A DNA stretch of 64,000 bases from Kappaphycus alvarezii (taxonomy: Eukaryota; Rhodophyta; Florideophyceae; Gigartinales; Solieriaceae), in NCBI GenBank assembly GCA_002205965.3, contig NADL03000517.1:1426001-1490000 (forward strand). The letters run 5' to 3'. A program made the translations under genes and the position numbers. The notes under the pieces were generated by a model. That model was not told the DNA's origin and did not search any database. It worked only from the letters and a program-made list of their open reading frames with translations. Shown in pieces: positions 20,058 to 32,002 of this stretch (the stretch's first letter is position 1; every line of letters starts with the position of its first letter).

Positions 20058-20996
20058 TTAGGGGGTGGAGGCATGGTGACTTGCTTGTATGTGCATCTCG
20101 TTGATGAAGGCCTGTGCTAAGCGGGGCTGAGAGATTTGTATGTTCCGCTTCCCCCTGCCTTGCCTGATGCTCCATCCGATGAGATTTGAAGCAACGCCTA
20201 AATACTTGACCCGGTATTTGCGTCGAAGTATGTCAAGTAGTTCTTGGTACATTGATTCTTGGTTTGTAGCTACCCCAAAGTCATCTATGGTGACCGCCAT
20301 AACAATAATGTCCTGTCCGGTCCGCTTGCAGTACATATTCTCGTCGGCTGCCATTGATTTGTAGCCGTGTTGTGTGAGGTGGGTTCGCATACCTTTGTCT
20401 CAGGTACTTGCTTGCGTGGGGGGTGCCGTAAATATTTCTAACAACCTGGGAGACAGTGTGGTCCGGTGGTGCCCCTTGGAAGGGTGCCATGGTCTCGAAG
20501 AACAGCGGGGTTGGTCCCTCGTATGGTTCGTGCAGGAACGCGTTTTTGAGATCCAAGTGCCGTACTGTCACGTTTGTGCTGACTGACATGGATAGGAGCA
20601 TGCGGATTGCGTCTCAGTCAGCGGTGTGAATCTCGAAAACCGTGGGGTCGAAGTGTTGACTAGGTGTGAGGAGATGGCCCGGGTAGTTGAAGCGAGCCTT
20701 GTGACCTGTGATTTCAACATCGGCGTCATACTTGTGAGAGAAGGTAACCACAGCTTTGTATACCTTCGCACCGTGGGGTATAGTTTTGCCTGGCACTGGT
20801 TGGAACGTGCCAAATTCGCGGTGCATAGCCGCTTCTGTTTCGTAAGCCTACTGCCATTGATCTGCATCTGGGCGAGAGCGGGCCTCGTGTAGCGTGCGAG
20901 GTGGAATAGCAAGGGGTAGTGACGGTTGTCGGCTGCCCCCCAACAAGGCTGTGGGTTCGCCTGTGTTCGTCGCGTGCGCTTTGTATAGGATGACAT
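20058..20996 (-). pseudogene. Copia 2 reverse transcriptase, several frameshifts
   Basis: Frames 20996-20568, 20826-20614, 20601-20281 and 20390-20058 share the domain. TVRHLDLKNAFLHEPYEG is the first catalytic strand. IYGTPHASKYLRQRYAN replaces the usual LYGLKQA.R.W. VMAVTIDDFGVATN holds the catalytic pair as I-D-D, where families show Y-V-D-D. KYRVKYLGVASNLIGWSI is the thumb start. No single frame is intact. Confidence 0.78.
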
Positions 20997-21077
20997 AGTG
21001 TTGATTCACTCTGGGGTTGTGTCTCTTTTGGGGGGTATCGCGTAGTGATACATTCTTTTCGGATCATAGTTGGGGTT

Positions 21078-21880
21078 TTACGGTCGATAGTTGGAGATGC
21101 GTGCCGCGAGGAGTTGTCCTGTCTGTGGATTGAGTAGGCGGTAGTGTGATCCGTCCGGAGTGAATAAATATCGTACCAGGACGGCACGATTGGAAGACCT
21201 CTTCTTGATTGCCGTTAGTACAGGTATGTGCCCGTATTCCCCGAACATACGAAACGGTTGGAGGCTGAGGCTGCGCCCCGGGTATGGATAGTACGGCTGT
21301 CGGTGTGTTTCCAAAATTTGTCTTGGGATGTCGTCAATGGTACGGTGGAGCGTTGCATTGGTTTTTCCTACCGTACCAAGAACCCACAGCGCCCAATGCT
21401 TGTCAAATGGCATTTAGGCAGCGTGGAGAGTGGCACGTATACGTCACATGATCGTGCGTTTGAGACTCTCAGCGATGGAGTTTTCTTGAGGCGTATGGGG
21501 TACCGTTGTATCTAACTTGGTAGCGCACATTCCGAAGTGACGAATGAGTAGACGTTTGAGGAACTCATTAGCATTGTCACAGAGAATGCGGGCGGCAGTC
21601 GTACCAAATTGTTTGGCAATATTGGCAACCATGCTAGGTAGGGCATCATCGGCATTTTTGCGTTGGCGTAGCAGGTGTACATGTGTCATTCGACTATGTA
21701 CGTCCGTTACTGTGAGGAAGTATTGTTGTCCTTCTGGGGTCTTTGGAAAAGGCCCCGCGATGTCAGCAGCAAGGGTGTGTCCGGGCGGAGGGCGAACTGT
21801 CTGTTGTTGGTGCGGTGCTTTTTGGAAGTGTCCTACCGATCATCCCTGGCAGTGGAGAGGTGGGGTGCAATTGCGAAGTT
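21078..21880 (-). pseudogene. Copia 2 integrase
   Basis: Reading the minus strand, GHFQKAPHQQQTVRPPPG leads into TLAADIAGPFPKTPEGQQYF (first Asp), ARILCDNANEFLKRL (second Asp) and VPHTPQENSIAESLKRTIM (catalytic Glu), so the DDE triad is intact. A frame change follows near 21445, and RTIDDIPRQILETHRQP, FRMFGEYGHIPV and YRLLNPQTGQLLAARI form the C-terminal region. The spacing fits copia integrase. Confidence 0.8.
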
Positions 21881-22419
21881 CAGTCGGTAACCCAAGACAG
21901 AGATCAAGCTTGTCTATACTGTTGAGATTAGAAGAGGCTATGTGGTTGAAGCTTAGATGCCAGGGATGGGTGAGATCGGTGAGTCGGCGCTGGCGAGGCG
22001 GGGGTGACGGCAGGTGAGCGGGGTATGAGACCGTCTGTGTGGTCTTGTCTGTCCTGCGGCCGCGAGGATGGTGGGAGGGCGGTGGTAGTACCTTGAACGT
22101 CTCTTCCGTGGTGGGGGCGCCGTGGATTTTCAGCACGTGGGTGTTTCGTTGTCTGTGGTGGCTTCCGCGTTTTAAAGTATTCCTGGGGTATTCTTGTGGG
22201 GTAATTTGTCCCTGCTGCAGGCATAGGTGGGAGCGCTGTGGTTAGCGGGATGCGATAGAGGGCTTTTCGGAGTTGTATGTGGGTGAATATATGTTCCAGT
22301 TCGCGAAGCATGTTCATTGGTGTTACATAGCCCACAGATGGTGTAAATATTACCGCGCAGTTATTTGTCGCCGTTATCTGGCGCACCGACATGTGGCTTT
22401 CCGTGAAGTATGGTGCGTG

Positions 22420-22640
22420 CACCAGATGCGCAATTAGGAGTGGTTGACCTTCTTTGGTGTATAGTGTCTACACCTTGTGCCCCGCTGTGGGAGATGCCGA
22501 CCCATCTGACATGTTGACCGTTGAGACATGTGGAGTCTAGTCGGTTGAAGAGTTCTTGGAAAAGGTTGGGTAGCATTCGGAATCCAAGATGTAAGAGTGA
22601 AAAAAGACGTCCTTTCCAGCGTAATTTAGGCCGAGGTCGA
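22420..22640 (-). pseudogene. Copia 2 protease region
   Basis: Minus-strand frames here give VFFHSYILDSECYPTFSKN, resembling the ILDSG active-site strand of copia protease with Gly replaced by Glu, and then MSVRQITATNNCAVIFTPS, typical of the protease-to-integrase linker. Frames change twice, so no continuous protein remains. Confidence 0.5.
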
Positions 22641-22911
22641 TTTGCTCAGACTCCATATGATTTGGATGAGGATCCTCCATTCCATGATCGAAGTTGGTCA
22701 TGTGGGCGGTGCAGGCGCCACGAAGTCGAGGCGGCCCGGTCTTCATAGCAGGCCCGCGTGCTGGCGGGGTCCGTTGGAGAGCCTCCGGTCGTTGTGTAGC
22801 CGGCGGCGGAGCCCGTGTGGGTGCGGGTCGAGGGGTCCAATGTCCACGTGCCCTTTGCATGGCCTGGCAGTGATCTGTGTCATGGTGGCCCCTCTTTTCG
22901 TGAAATGCACA

Positions 22912-23478
22912 TTATTTTAGGCTATTCGTGTTCGTCTTGTTGTGGGCAATCTGCGGTGTGTTTTCCTGTGGTGGTGCGAGCTGGACGTAAGAGTTGATCG
23001 TCTTCTTGGCCTTCTGAATTGTTTCTATGCTGGCCCCGTGGAGTACTGGGACGTAGGTGCGGAGCGAGGGGTGGTTGCGAAGTCCATGTATACTGTATTT
23101 GACTGTTGTTGCTTCGTCTTCGATGTTTGGGACGTCTGCATCCACTATTTGATGACGGAGTTGTAAATGTTTATGGAGGTAGGTGGCGATGGTGTCCGAA
23201 TGAGTGAATGTGGTTTGGCGGGCTTGGTCCATGAGTTCAAGATGTCGTTCCGGCGTCTTCTCTGCGGCGTACAGAGTGTCCAGTTCCGCCAGCATCACTT
23301 TCGGGGAGCGGCGGAGAAAAGTTGTGGGGAGGGTGTCGAGGATGTCATCGGAAATGGATGAGGCGATGAACCGTCTTGTGGTTGGTGTGGGCTGAGGTGA
23401 GGTGTTGGAGGTGTCACAGTGTGGATTTGTTAGGGGGGAAAGGGGTGTAAAAGGTGTAGTAGCTAGATTCGGGAGCAA
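22912..23478 (-). CDS. gag: Copia 2 gag
   Basis: A 188-residue frame with a Pro/Thr/Ser-rich N-terminus is followed by a capsid-like helical region: ISDDILDTLPTTFLRRSPKV, LYAAEKTPERHLELMDQARQ and HSDTIATYLHKHLQLRHQIV. This matches the copia Gag_polyprotein/UBN2 pattern of fixed-length helices with a late DE.xT. Zinc-knuckle remnants would follow at about 22800-22700 in another frame. The true start may be further upstream, since the next 400 bases are a low-complexity G-rich (plus-strand) tract. Confidence 0.7.
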   Translation of the reverse strand: MLPNLATTPFTPLSPLTNPHCDTSNTSPQPTPTTRRFIASSISDDILDTLPTTFLRRSPKVMLAELDTLYAAEKTPERHLELMDQARQTTFTHSDTIATYLHKHLQLRHQIVDADVPNIEDEATTVKYSIHGLRNHPSLRTYVPVLHGASIETIQKAKKTINSYVQLAPPQENTPQIAHNKTNTNSLK

Positions 23479-23539
23479 ATAAAGAACCAGACTTGGTAGA
23501 CAATTGGCATGGCAGAAAGGGAAGCAGGTGGGCTAACCT

Positions 23540-23880
23540 GACTGGGGAGTTCATGGAAACCTGGATGACGGGCTAGATGGGTGGTTGACGGAGCGGTTGG
23601 AGATGGAGTTGGAGCTGTGGTTTGTGGATTTGTTGAGAAACTTTTAGGGTGAGGAGTTAATGGAGGTGTTAGAGGAGGAGTTTATGGAAGGGTTGGGCAG
23701 GGTGGGTCGGGTGGTGGTGGAGGCAGCGGTTGGGGGAGTGGTTTGGAGTAGGGTACAGTTGATGGTTTGGATGATGTTTGCCGAAGTGTTTGGGAGGAGG
23801 TGGAGGGTTGGAAATGTGAATGGGAGTGTTAATGAGTGGAGAGCAGTTGGGGAAGCAGTGGATGTTAAGCACTATGCAAC
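23540..23880. other. G/T-rich, C-poor low-complexity tract
   Basis: The plus strand is almost free of C and dense in GGG, GGTGG and GGAGG words over about 340 bases, just 5' of the copia 2 gag (on the minus strand). Open frames on either strand (for example 23669-23872 minus, Pro/His-rich) look like products of the skew. Several GGG runs could form G-quadruplexes. It may be the leader or lost 5' LTR of copia 2. Confidence 0.5.
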
Positions 23881-23909
23881 GGCTGTGATTTTAGCTCTGC
23901 AAGCATAGC

Positions 23910-26745
23910 ACTGCTGTGAAATGAAATCATTGCATTGGTTACAGCTTAGCAGAAATGCCTGAATCTCTACTAGATATATATTTGGATATTTGTGGAGTAC
24001 CAATTACAACTGTACCCAACTAGATTTAATTTTTGTGGTATTTCAATTTTACACTGTACTAACATCTACAGTGCAGTAAGGTCCGAAAAGAAGTCTATAT
24101 CAGGGATTTATTACAAAGAAGGGGAGCAAGTCCAAGACAAGAATCAAACATCAGACAAGAAATAAAAAGTTGTTATTAGAGCTATTAGGGAAGAGAATCC
24201 GTCGAGCACATCTCTAACTTGTTAGTTAAGGCTTTTTTAGCTCGGCTTGTAGAACTTACAGTAGACTTCCACCGGTAACCTTGCAGATTTCCACACGTGA
24301 CATACGTCTTGGGTTGTATTAATACAGTTGATTGCTTAATTCAGCAGTTGGAGGTTTAGAGCAGTGGTGAAGAGCTGGAATATGTTGGGATTTCTCTCGC
24401 GTCACGTTTCAAGGTTTGATCGGGAAATCAGAGTTTTCCCGCTCATTGTTCAAAATGCTGGAAAATACGTGGCCAGTTGGGATTATTTTATTGTTTTTTA
24501 AAATTTCTTCGTGTTTCAAAGAGTCATTGAACGCCCCTGAATCAATCTGGTTCCAGACTATAGTGAAATAAACTTCTGTACTGAAATGTATTTTGCGGTA
24601 CAGCATCTTGTTACACATTCTTGAGTATTTAATTGTCGTGATGGCGATTAAAATTGCAAAAAAAGGTTTAAAAGCAAAATATTTTACGCGGGAAACACAA
24701 GTATTCTCCAGTACTTCAGGCTAGAACACCAATTGTGCGCACTAAAAAAACAAACTGATTACATCCACTGCCACCCAATCTTCGCAAAATAGCTCCATTA
24801 CATCTTTAGTCAGTGAAGCACCCAAATTTTCCCCATATGTACTGTTCTGTATGGTGCGGTTTACCATGCACTACTTGGGGTAAACTTCAAGCTCCCGTGA
24901 GAGTAATACCAACTCTACCTGAGCCCTACCAATTTATTTCAAAACTAATATCTCTTCCAAATATGTACAATCAAAACCTTAAACGCCAGAAAACAAACTT
25001 GGAGGTCAAAAGGTTATACAAAGCCGTTAAAAATCAAAGTTACATATTTTCTCAACTTTCAACTTATTGAGCAATTTACGGGTAGAAAATAAAAGGATTT
25101 TCTTATTTTTTCCAGTTCCAACAAAATGCCAAGAGGGATACATTTGGTCCCCAAAATTTTCTTAATAAGCGCGGGAAATGTGATCACAAAAGTTCTTTAT
25201 TTTAACTGTGCTCTTGGGTAACTGGTCATCGTAATCTTCATATGTCTACCTATGAGAAAAATGAGTCTAAAATGCTGCTGACAGCTCTTCCATTGGGCGT
25301 CAGAAACGCAATGAATAGAGATTCTGATTCAGCAGTTTCACTCGCCTACCGTCAAATATCATTTTTTGATGGAAAGAAGGGAAAAGACTCGTTTATAGGC
25401 ACTGTATTCAGAGCTGGACAGGGCTTTTAATGAAACGTCGAGACAATGTTATCGTTGATATTGTCTAATTTCGGCACCGTCTCGGATGAAATAAGTGCCT
25501 TAGTGAGAGAACTGGGCCAAAGTTTTTAGAAACTTATCCTTTACGGACCATAACAGAGTGGAGTGTGAGTATACATTGCGGAAGCTTCTCTAAAAGTACA
25601 AGATAGACAATTTTATAACGTAAAAGTTCGGTATTTTGAGAACTGGTCATTTACTAGGTTTCAAGATCCCTCTAAAGTGAAGCTTGTGTACCGCAAAAAT
25701 TTTCTGAAAGACGAAAAGGGGCTAGGAACGCAGATCATCTCCGCGATGTGCTTAATAAGGGGCTCCGGATCTCTTATTTTTCTTGGTATAGATATGTTCA
25801 CAGACAACTTTACAGTTATGACTGACAAGGCATCTGTAATGGTAGCTACTTGCATCGACTAAACCCGGCGGACGGAATAGACACCCTATTGATTTAATTG
25901 GTACTTTGTGGCACATATTCCCATTTCGAACAATAATTAACTATGCGGATCACTTTAGACAATTAATTCTGGTGTCAAAAGGGTTCAGAGAGCGATTGAA
26001 ACATACAGAACTGGCTTGAAACCGTAGTTTCTATAGGCTCGGCTTTAAGAGCCGGGCTACTGAATCTACTTTATGGTAATATATTTGGATGGACCTTTCA
26101 AAAAGCTATTCGGAAGCACCTTGCACTGAGTCCGGTACCCTTTTATTCTTATTGGCTACGTATACGCAGGCGTCTGTCCAGGAGAACACCTTGTACCAAC
26201 TGTTTTCTGGATTTCTTTTTGAAATCGCGGGCCTAAGTGGCGATCAAATAGTTATCAAGCCAATCGTTTCGATTCAATCAACATTGTAGATGGGAATCTA
26301 TGTATAACATCCCTCAGATTATTCTCCGAAGAATGTAATCGGGCGGATGAAGTCGTTGTACCAGAGGCAATTTTGAGGGGAACCTGGCCTTTTCATTTTC
26401 GGGCACATATACTCTTCCCACAGAAAGGATATGCTTTCTTGCCCTGGACCACTAGTGCCTCGTGCAATTTTCAAGGCAACTACTTTTAATTCCCCATTCA
26501 TCCCTTTATGTAGTAATTAATGTAGGACTAGCATTGGTGAAAATGCCACATTAGGTGGGGATGTTTCACCCTACTTAAGGTCTCACGACCTCAGGCCTTC
26601 TCTATTAAAATTAAAAAGCATTGAGCCAAGGCCTGAACCCCAAATTTGGTGACCAGCACCACCGAGACCGGGGTAGTAAGGTGCAGTTCTCTAGGCTCTG
26701 CCTATTTGAGTGACCGATAAGCTCAGAGCTGTTCGGGATCACTAT
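23910..26745. other. AT-rich region without recognised genes
   Basis: Sequence is AT-rich with short frames only. Frames near 24813-25070, 25242-25430, 25677-25862 and 26089-26289 on the plus strand have no motif I can name. A weak GTAC-type word lies near 24068-24078. No tRNA, rRNA or terminal repeats were recognised. Confidence 0.3.
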
Positions 26746-26748
26746 AGG

Positions 26749-27101
26749 TAGACACAGTAGCGTGCGCCCGGAGTACGTGTCGCCTCTCGTGTCCATAGTA
26801 GACACAGTGACCATAATAGCCACAATTTATCATCCCTTTTGGGCGTTTCCCGGAGCAAAATCGCCTGTCTTAGCTGGCCATCTCTCTAGGCCCTTCTTTC
26901 CCAGATTACTTCTTTCGAGTACCACTATACCCTTTACTGGAGGACTCTAGGGTATCCTCCTATTCCTTAAAAGCGCGACCTATGGTCGCTCTAACCTGCT
27001 ACACCAACAGCTGTCTAGCCCCTCTAGACTGGTTTCCCGAAGAAGCTTCGCTTCTAAAACACTCTACCAGGTGAGTAGACCCTCAAAGTCAATTCTACTA
27101 C
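26749..27101 (+). repeat. LTR-like interspersed repeat, shortened copy
   Basis: This block matches the reverse complement of 43486-44479 at both ends. Shared words include TAGACACAGTAGCGTGCG near the start, ACTTCTTTCGAGTACCACTA and GACTCTAGGGTATCCTCC in the middle, and GAAGCTTCGCTTCTAA and AGTCAATTCTACTAC at the end. It lacks about 600 bases present in the middle of the other copy. It is likely a decayed solo LTR or LTR end. I see no adjoining coding region. Confidence 0.6.
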
Positions 27102-27104
27102 TAT

Positions 27105-30100
27105 TTTTTAAAAAAGCGAAGTTATTTACCCCAATTTGTTAGAATTAAATGTATCCTTTTGTAAAATTTCTTTCTTTCTGTTAGTATTGCCTCAAATGTT
27201 CCCAACTTCTACGGACTATATCCAGAAATTTCTCTTTTTTTGCGTCAAATGTCTTCCTATTGGAACGAAAAGATCTTTATATCCATCGAAATTTAAAATT
27301 ATTGAGCCGGCTCCTGGAAAATTCATCAGAATGCTTTGCGGCGTGGAAGGCGATCGTTAGCTAACTGCTGCATTCTTTTGGTTTTAAGGCTTATTAAATC
27401 ACAATGTATGACATGGAGGGCAGCACGTCGGCCCCATATCTACTCAGAAGTGGACGCTTTCACAGAGTGGTTTGTGTATTTTTCGTTTCACATTTTGTAG
27501 AGATTGTTATTTTTTACGAGGTCTCTCTGCAGAGTTTCTATTTATTCTTGAAATTTTGGCTTTACCAGAGAATTGTAGGACTTCAGTTTCCCATGCTGCG
27601 AACTGGTATAGTAGCCTCCGCTCTCCGTTCTCCATTCCAAATTCTATTTTTGTATACCCCGGATATCTCTTTTTCTGAATCAAAGATAGGAATTTTTATT
27701 TCGTGTTGTTTGTTTGAGAAGTCAATGCTGCACTTTCTGAATATTTATAAAGCCAAAAAACAAGTAAATGCATTTTGATGTAAAGTACAGAAACTCGTTT
27801 ACTTGATGGCCTCCATTCTACTTAATGGTAGAGTGGAGTTTACTATGCGACGGCCGCAAAATTTAACTACATGAATACCAAAATAAAAATTAAATTCATA
27901 CCAGCTAGCATATATGTGAGCTGAATGAACCTCTCTTGTTCCTCTTTTGCGGGAAATTGTCTCCAAACAGTAATATTACCGTTACATTTTGAACGGTTTC
28001 AATTAAAATATCACTACTAGAATGTATATTTTGTGAATTCAATAATAAATCACGGCACCTAGTGCATATCAAAGTTCCAAGACCGCAGCAGATACCCACT
28101 GCACTCCAACTAAACGTTTCATATAATTTGATTTGGACCGATCTTTTTTTTGAAAGAAGTTTGCAGGGTATCTTTCTTGAGAGACGGCTCCCGTTCCAAA
28201 TATCCCGGGATTCCAATAATTGTCTGTTCCAGTCGTCGCGAGACCACTCTACTGTACTCTACAATACAGCGCAAAAGTCCTGTAAAGTACCTTGACAGTG
28301 CAGTGTGTCAAAGAATCCCTGGATATAATGCGGCGATAACGCTTACACATTGAGATAGATATTAGTATCTTATTTTGCACCTACAGGTGAACTCGGAGTC
28401 TTTAGACAAAGTACTGTGTGAAAAATAAGCTCTGGAAGGATAATTGTTACAAATCCCCTCACACGTAGAGTTATCGGTAGCAACGGTAACAAGTTTGGTA
28501 CCTTTTTTTCAGTTTTTACGTCGCTTTGACTACACGAAAAAATTTTACACATATTCTTCCAAAATTCTCTCAGATCAAGACCCCGCTACCATACTTCGTT
28601 AACTGAAAAGTTCCAAAGCATAAATTTAATTAGTGCCAGAGGGTACATGAATTTATCCACCATTCCCAGTGTGAGGTCGTTGGACTTTTAACAAGGAACC
28701 GGGAATTTTCAACCGCATCCGGCTAAAAATGGATGAGATTCATGATAAAGGCCAGGCATGTTAATATCCATGGCGTCGGATCAGGACCATTGGGTGGAAC
28801 CGGCTCAATAATAGATCATTTTGAACGCTTTTATAGGGAATTCTTGGAATTTTATGCTAGGCATTTCAATTCTTCCGACGCGAATTACGAACTTTTGATA
28901 CGACTTGGAATCGCTTTTTTTAAAGATATCGATAGTTTGGGAATCGCGTATGTAATCTATTCATAAGATATTGGAGAATATGCCATCTTATTATTCGCTC
29001 TTCAATAAAGAAGTGAATGCTCTGAAAATATTACGTCACTTCCTCGAATCATTCGCGCCCATTTACACCAATGGTTGCCTAAAAATCATCTTGATCAGAA
29101 ATGGTGAGATTCGCCATGTTAGTAACTATCAGCTTTCAGGGATTGAAACTTTGCCGATGGAATTCCAGAAGTTAATTGGTGGAACAAGAGAAAATCCATG
29201 GTGGGCTGGAAGAAAAGCTTCGGATTTTTCTTCAAATGGGGCACTCAGTGATGCAGAAATTTGCATAAAGGGAACAAAATATGATGGATTAATCCCTTGC
29301 TCCTTTCAAGATGCTGCTCGCCATAAAGAATATAGTTACGCGATCGATCGGCATTAAAACGCCTTAATTTCCATAGATTCATGGGGTAAAATACCTTGCA
29401 CAAACTCCAAAAGACCTTTTCCATAAAAATGGGTATTTTGATTTAAGTCTTTGGATTATCATAGAGAAAAATGACGCAAGAAGGCCATATTTAGCGTTGG
29501 AGGTCACCTATAAGACTCCAGCCTTGAATTAGACCCGAAACGTTTGTGGGGTTCGCTTTTTTGGAACAAGCTTTTGAGTTGGAACTACATAAAATCCGCG
29601 TGTACTTTTTAAAATTTTAGTAAATAATTTATTGTGGTGGTTATCGTGTGGGACTATTGGGATCATGAATCAAACTTAAAGAGCTCCTGGAACACTTCAA
29701 TTATCGGTTTGGAACAATATTTGGTGTGAAAATATTTATTAAATTCATTTAATTATAATTATCGCAAAGAATTGGTGGCATTTTTGATACGGAGTCGAAA
29801 TTTGTGCTGGATCTGTTTAAAAATAACCACATACAAAGTTGAAATAAAGCATTGAAACCTTCCCTACTCGATGCACACATCTGATCTGCCGCTTCTTGAG
29901 AAGAATAGTTAAGCCGTAACTGTCATGACCACTTTCTTTTGTCCGTCGGCGAACGTTTATACATGTAAGTTTGATCCAGACCTTTTATTTATTGCAGGTA
30001 CAGCTATAAAATAGTATGATCATGCGAAACGTTACATGGCTCCCAGAAGGGTCTCCAAGTATTAGGAAGGGACTCAGAACTATGTATTTTACTTGCACGG

Positions 30101-31990
30101 AATTGTCTGGACATGTTTAAGGATTTCCCGCATGTGCTAATACAGACTGTGCAGGTTCAAGAGAGAAAAATAAGTCTACAACAGGTTTTATAATAAACTT
30201 TGATGACGCAAGGAGAAATTGGAAACGCTTGGGATCAACTATTGTCTCCTTGTGTTCTGCGGAGGCAAAACATGTAGCAATGCCTATTTAAGCTAAGAAA
30301 TTGAGTGCAAAGGAAATTTTGGGAATTCGAGCAACTATTTAATCTGTTATTTGCATATATTATCCCGAAGATCCCAATTTTTATTTAAAACACTGCAGAA
30401 CTATCGATTGCTAAGCAAAGAAGCATCTTAAAAGAAGGAGATGAAAATTACATAGAGAGCAAGCAGTCGATGTAAGTTTTCATCATATTATTGATGTGGT
30501 TAAAGTCGTTTTCATGAGTTTGTAGTGCTTTTCTACAGTACTTAAAGTGACATAAATTCTAACCAAGTCTATTGATGATGATCTTGATGGATTAATTGAT
30601 ACGCATCTGCGATTGCTGTTAAAATTTTTTTTGCTGATCAAGTTTTTCGGATGTATTTGACTGATAAGAATTGTTTCAAGTTTGAAGCGATTTAATTTGT
30701 GTCGTTCTTTCGATAGCCTACCGGGATCTAACTTTAGAATTTGGGACCACTGAATCAAGCACCTGAACAAATCCTGAGTTTGATCTCTCCCCTCTAGTTT
30801 GCATCGCATCCTTATCGGTTAGGGCTAACCTTGACTCTGAACAAGCTTCACTGCGCGATAAACGCATATAATCATATGATTTTTCTGATTAGAGCGAAAT
30901 GGACGGCGAAATGAGAAATTAACCTGTTATTTGTATAGTACTGTTGGTTTGTGATGCATTGACGAGAAGGGTCCGGGCCATAAATTGCTGGTAGTTAATT
31001 TTTATGCGTTTTTATTTGCTGTAGTAGTGTCGGCGTGGCCACATCTACTTAAATACGCGAAGTAAGTACCTAGCAGTGAAAATCCAAGAAGAGATCTACA
31101 AATCCGCCGTCGAACTGGCAAATAAATCCGGACAACCAAAGAGTCTGGCGGAGTATGGTGAAGTAAAGTAAGAGCAGGAGAATCAAGGATAGGTAGTCGG
31201 GGCGACGAGTGTAGAAAAGTTGCTAAGCGAAGAAAGAGGTCAACCACCAAAAAGGCCCAGTTCTGGGGGACAACTCGCCTACCCCCAGAGCTTTTACAGT
31301 AATCGCAGCTGAAAGGTATTAGTACTATTCCTAACTACACTAAACTATAAAAAAACTGGTTCAGCAACTGAAAAGTTCCAAAGAACTGGCCAACTATGAA
31401 AGTTGACAGTTGGGTCAAGCAGAAATAACAGATTTCCAGTTTCCGATCTTTTAGACAAGAAGAAGATCGGAATTTGTGAGTAATAAGATTTCTCGCAACA
31501 TCTGTGAACCACTTTCCAACCTGTCGCAGATGACCAAACCCTCACTTCATTTTTATGCGCCAAATATTGACGGTTACTTGAGCGTCTCCAGTGCCAGCGT
31601 GCAAGCGCTAGCTCTATCGGCACCGCAGCCTCACTCCAACCTTTTACCATGATACCGAGCGACACATCGAAAAATTTTCAATCTGCTGTGGTAGTCTTGC
31701 CCCCGAAGTTACGACTGTTGCAATGTCAATAAGTGAACATTAGAAATCGCGCCGAATGGGAAATTTGCATCCATACATTCATCAGCCATTAATTCCTCAC
31801 CCAATGCAAAATCCAATACTGACACGCCGGAAACAACTCCTCTCCTGTGGTTCGTCCTCCGACAATATCAAATAATCTAATTTCGATCGTCACTGCGTTC
31901 CAGCGATCATCCTTCCACATTTAAATAATGTGATGGCCCAATTTTCACTATTAAAGCCCTTATTAGTATGCCCCGAAGACAAAGGAACCC
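27105..31990. other. AT-rich region without recognised genes
   Basis: Two neighbouring plus-strand frames, 28733-28966 and 28971-29357, are the longest (77 and 128 codons). They read like ordinary protein (FLESFAPIYTNGCLKIILIR; WWAGRKASDFSSNGALSDAE), but I recognise no family. Both are open up to a stop only four bases before the second begins, so they might be one decayed gene. The rest holds no features beyond GTAC-like words near 28248-28300. Confidence 0.3.
28733..29357 (+). other. Two adjacent unidentified open frames
   Basis: The frame at 28733-28966 (77 residues, HFERFYREFLEFYARHFN) stops, and the frame at 28971-29357 (128 residues) begins four bases later in another register. Amino-acid use looks protein-like, with balanced hydrophobic and charged residues, in contrast to shadows elsewhere in the AT-rich zone. 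No domain, signal peptide or membrane segment is evident. This could be a remnant of a host or transposon gene, or chance. Confidence 0.25.
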
Positions 31991-32002
31991 AACACTTTCC
32001 CT

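Larger units (their letters stand above)
19308..23478 (-). mobile_element. Second Ty1/copia retrotransposon (polyprotein), LTRs not found
   Basis: The minus-strand order is gag (23478-22912), protease region (about 22640-22420), integrase (about 21830-21078), reverse transcriptase (about 20996-20058) and RNase H (19979-19308). It is not a copy of copia element 1: its motifs and codon use differ, and its coding strand is strongly poor in G. I compared about 150 bases left of 19308 with sequence right of 23478 and found no shared LTR. The word ATTATGATACCT occurs twice near 19240 and 19298, possibly a decayed 3' LTR. Confidence 0.82.

Noticed and set aside
23660..23908. 82-codon plus-strand frame rich in Val and Gly
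   Set aside because: It arises from the G/T-rich low-complexity tract and has no motif.
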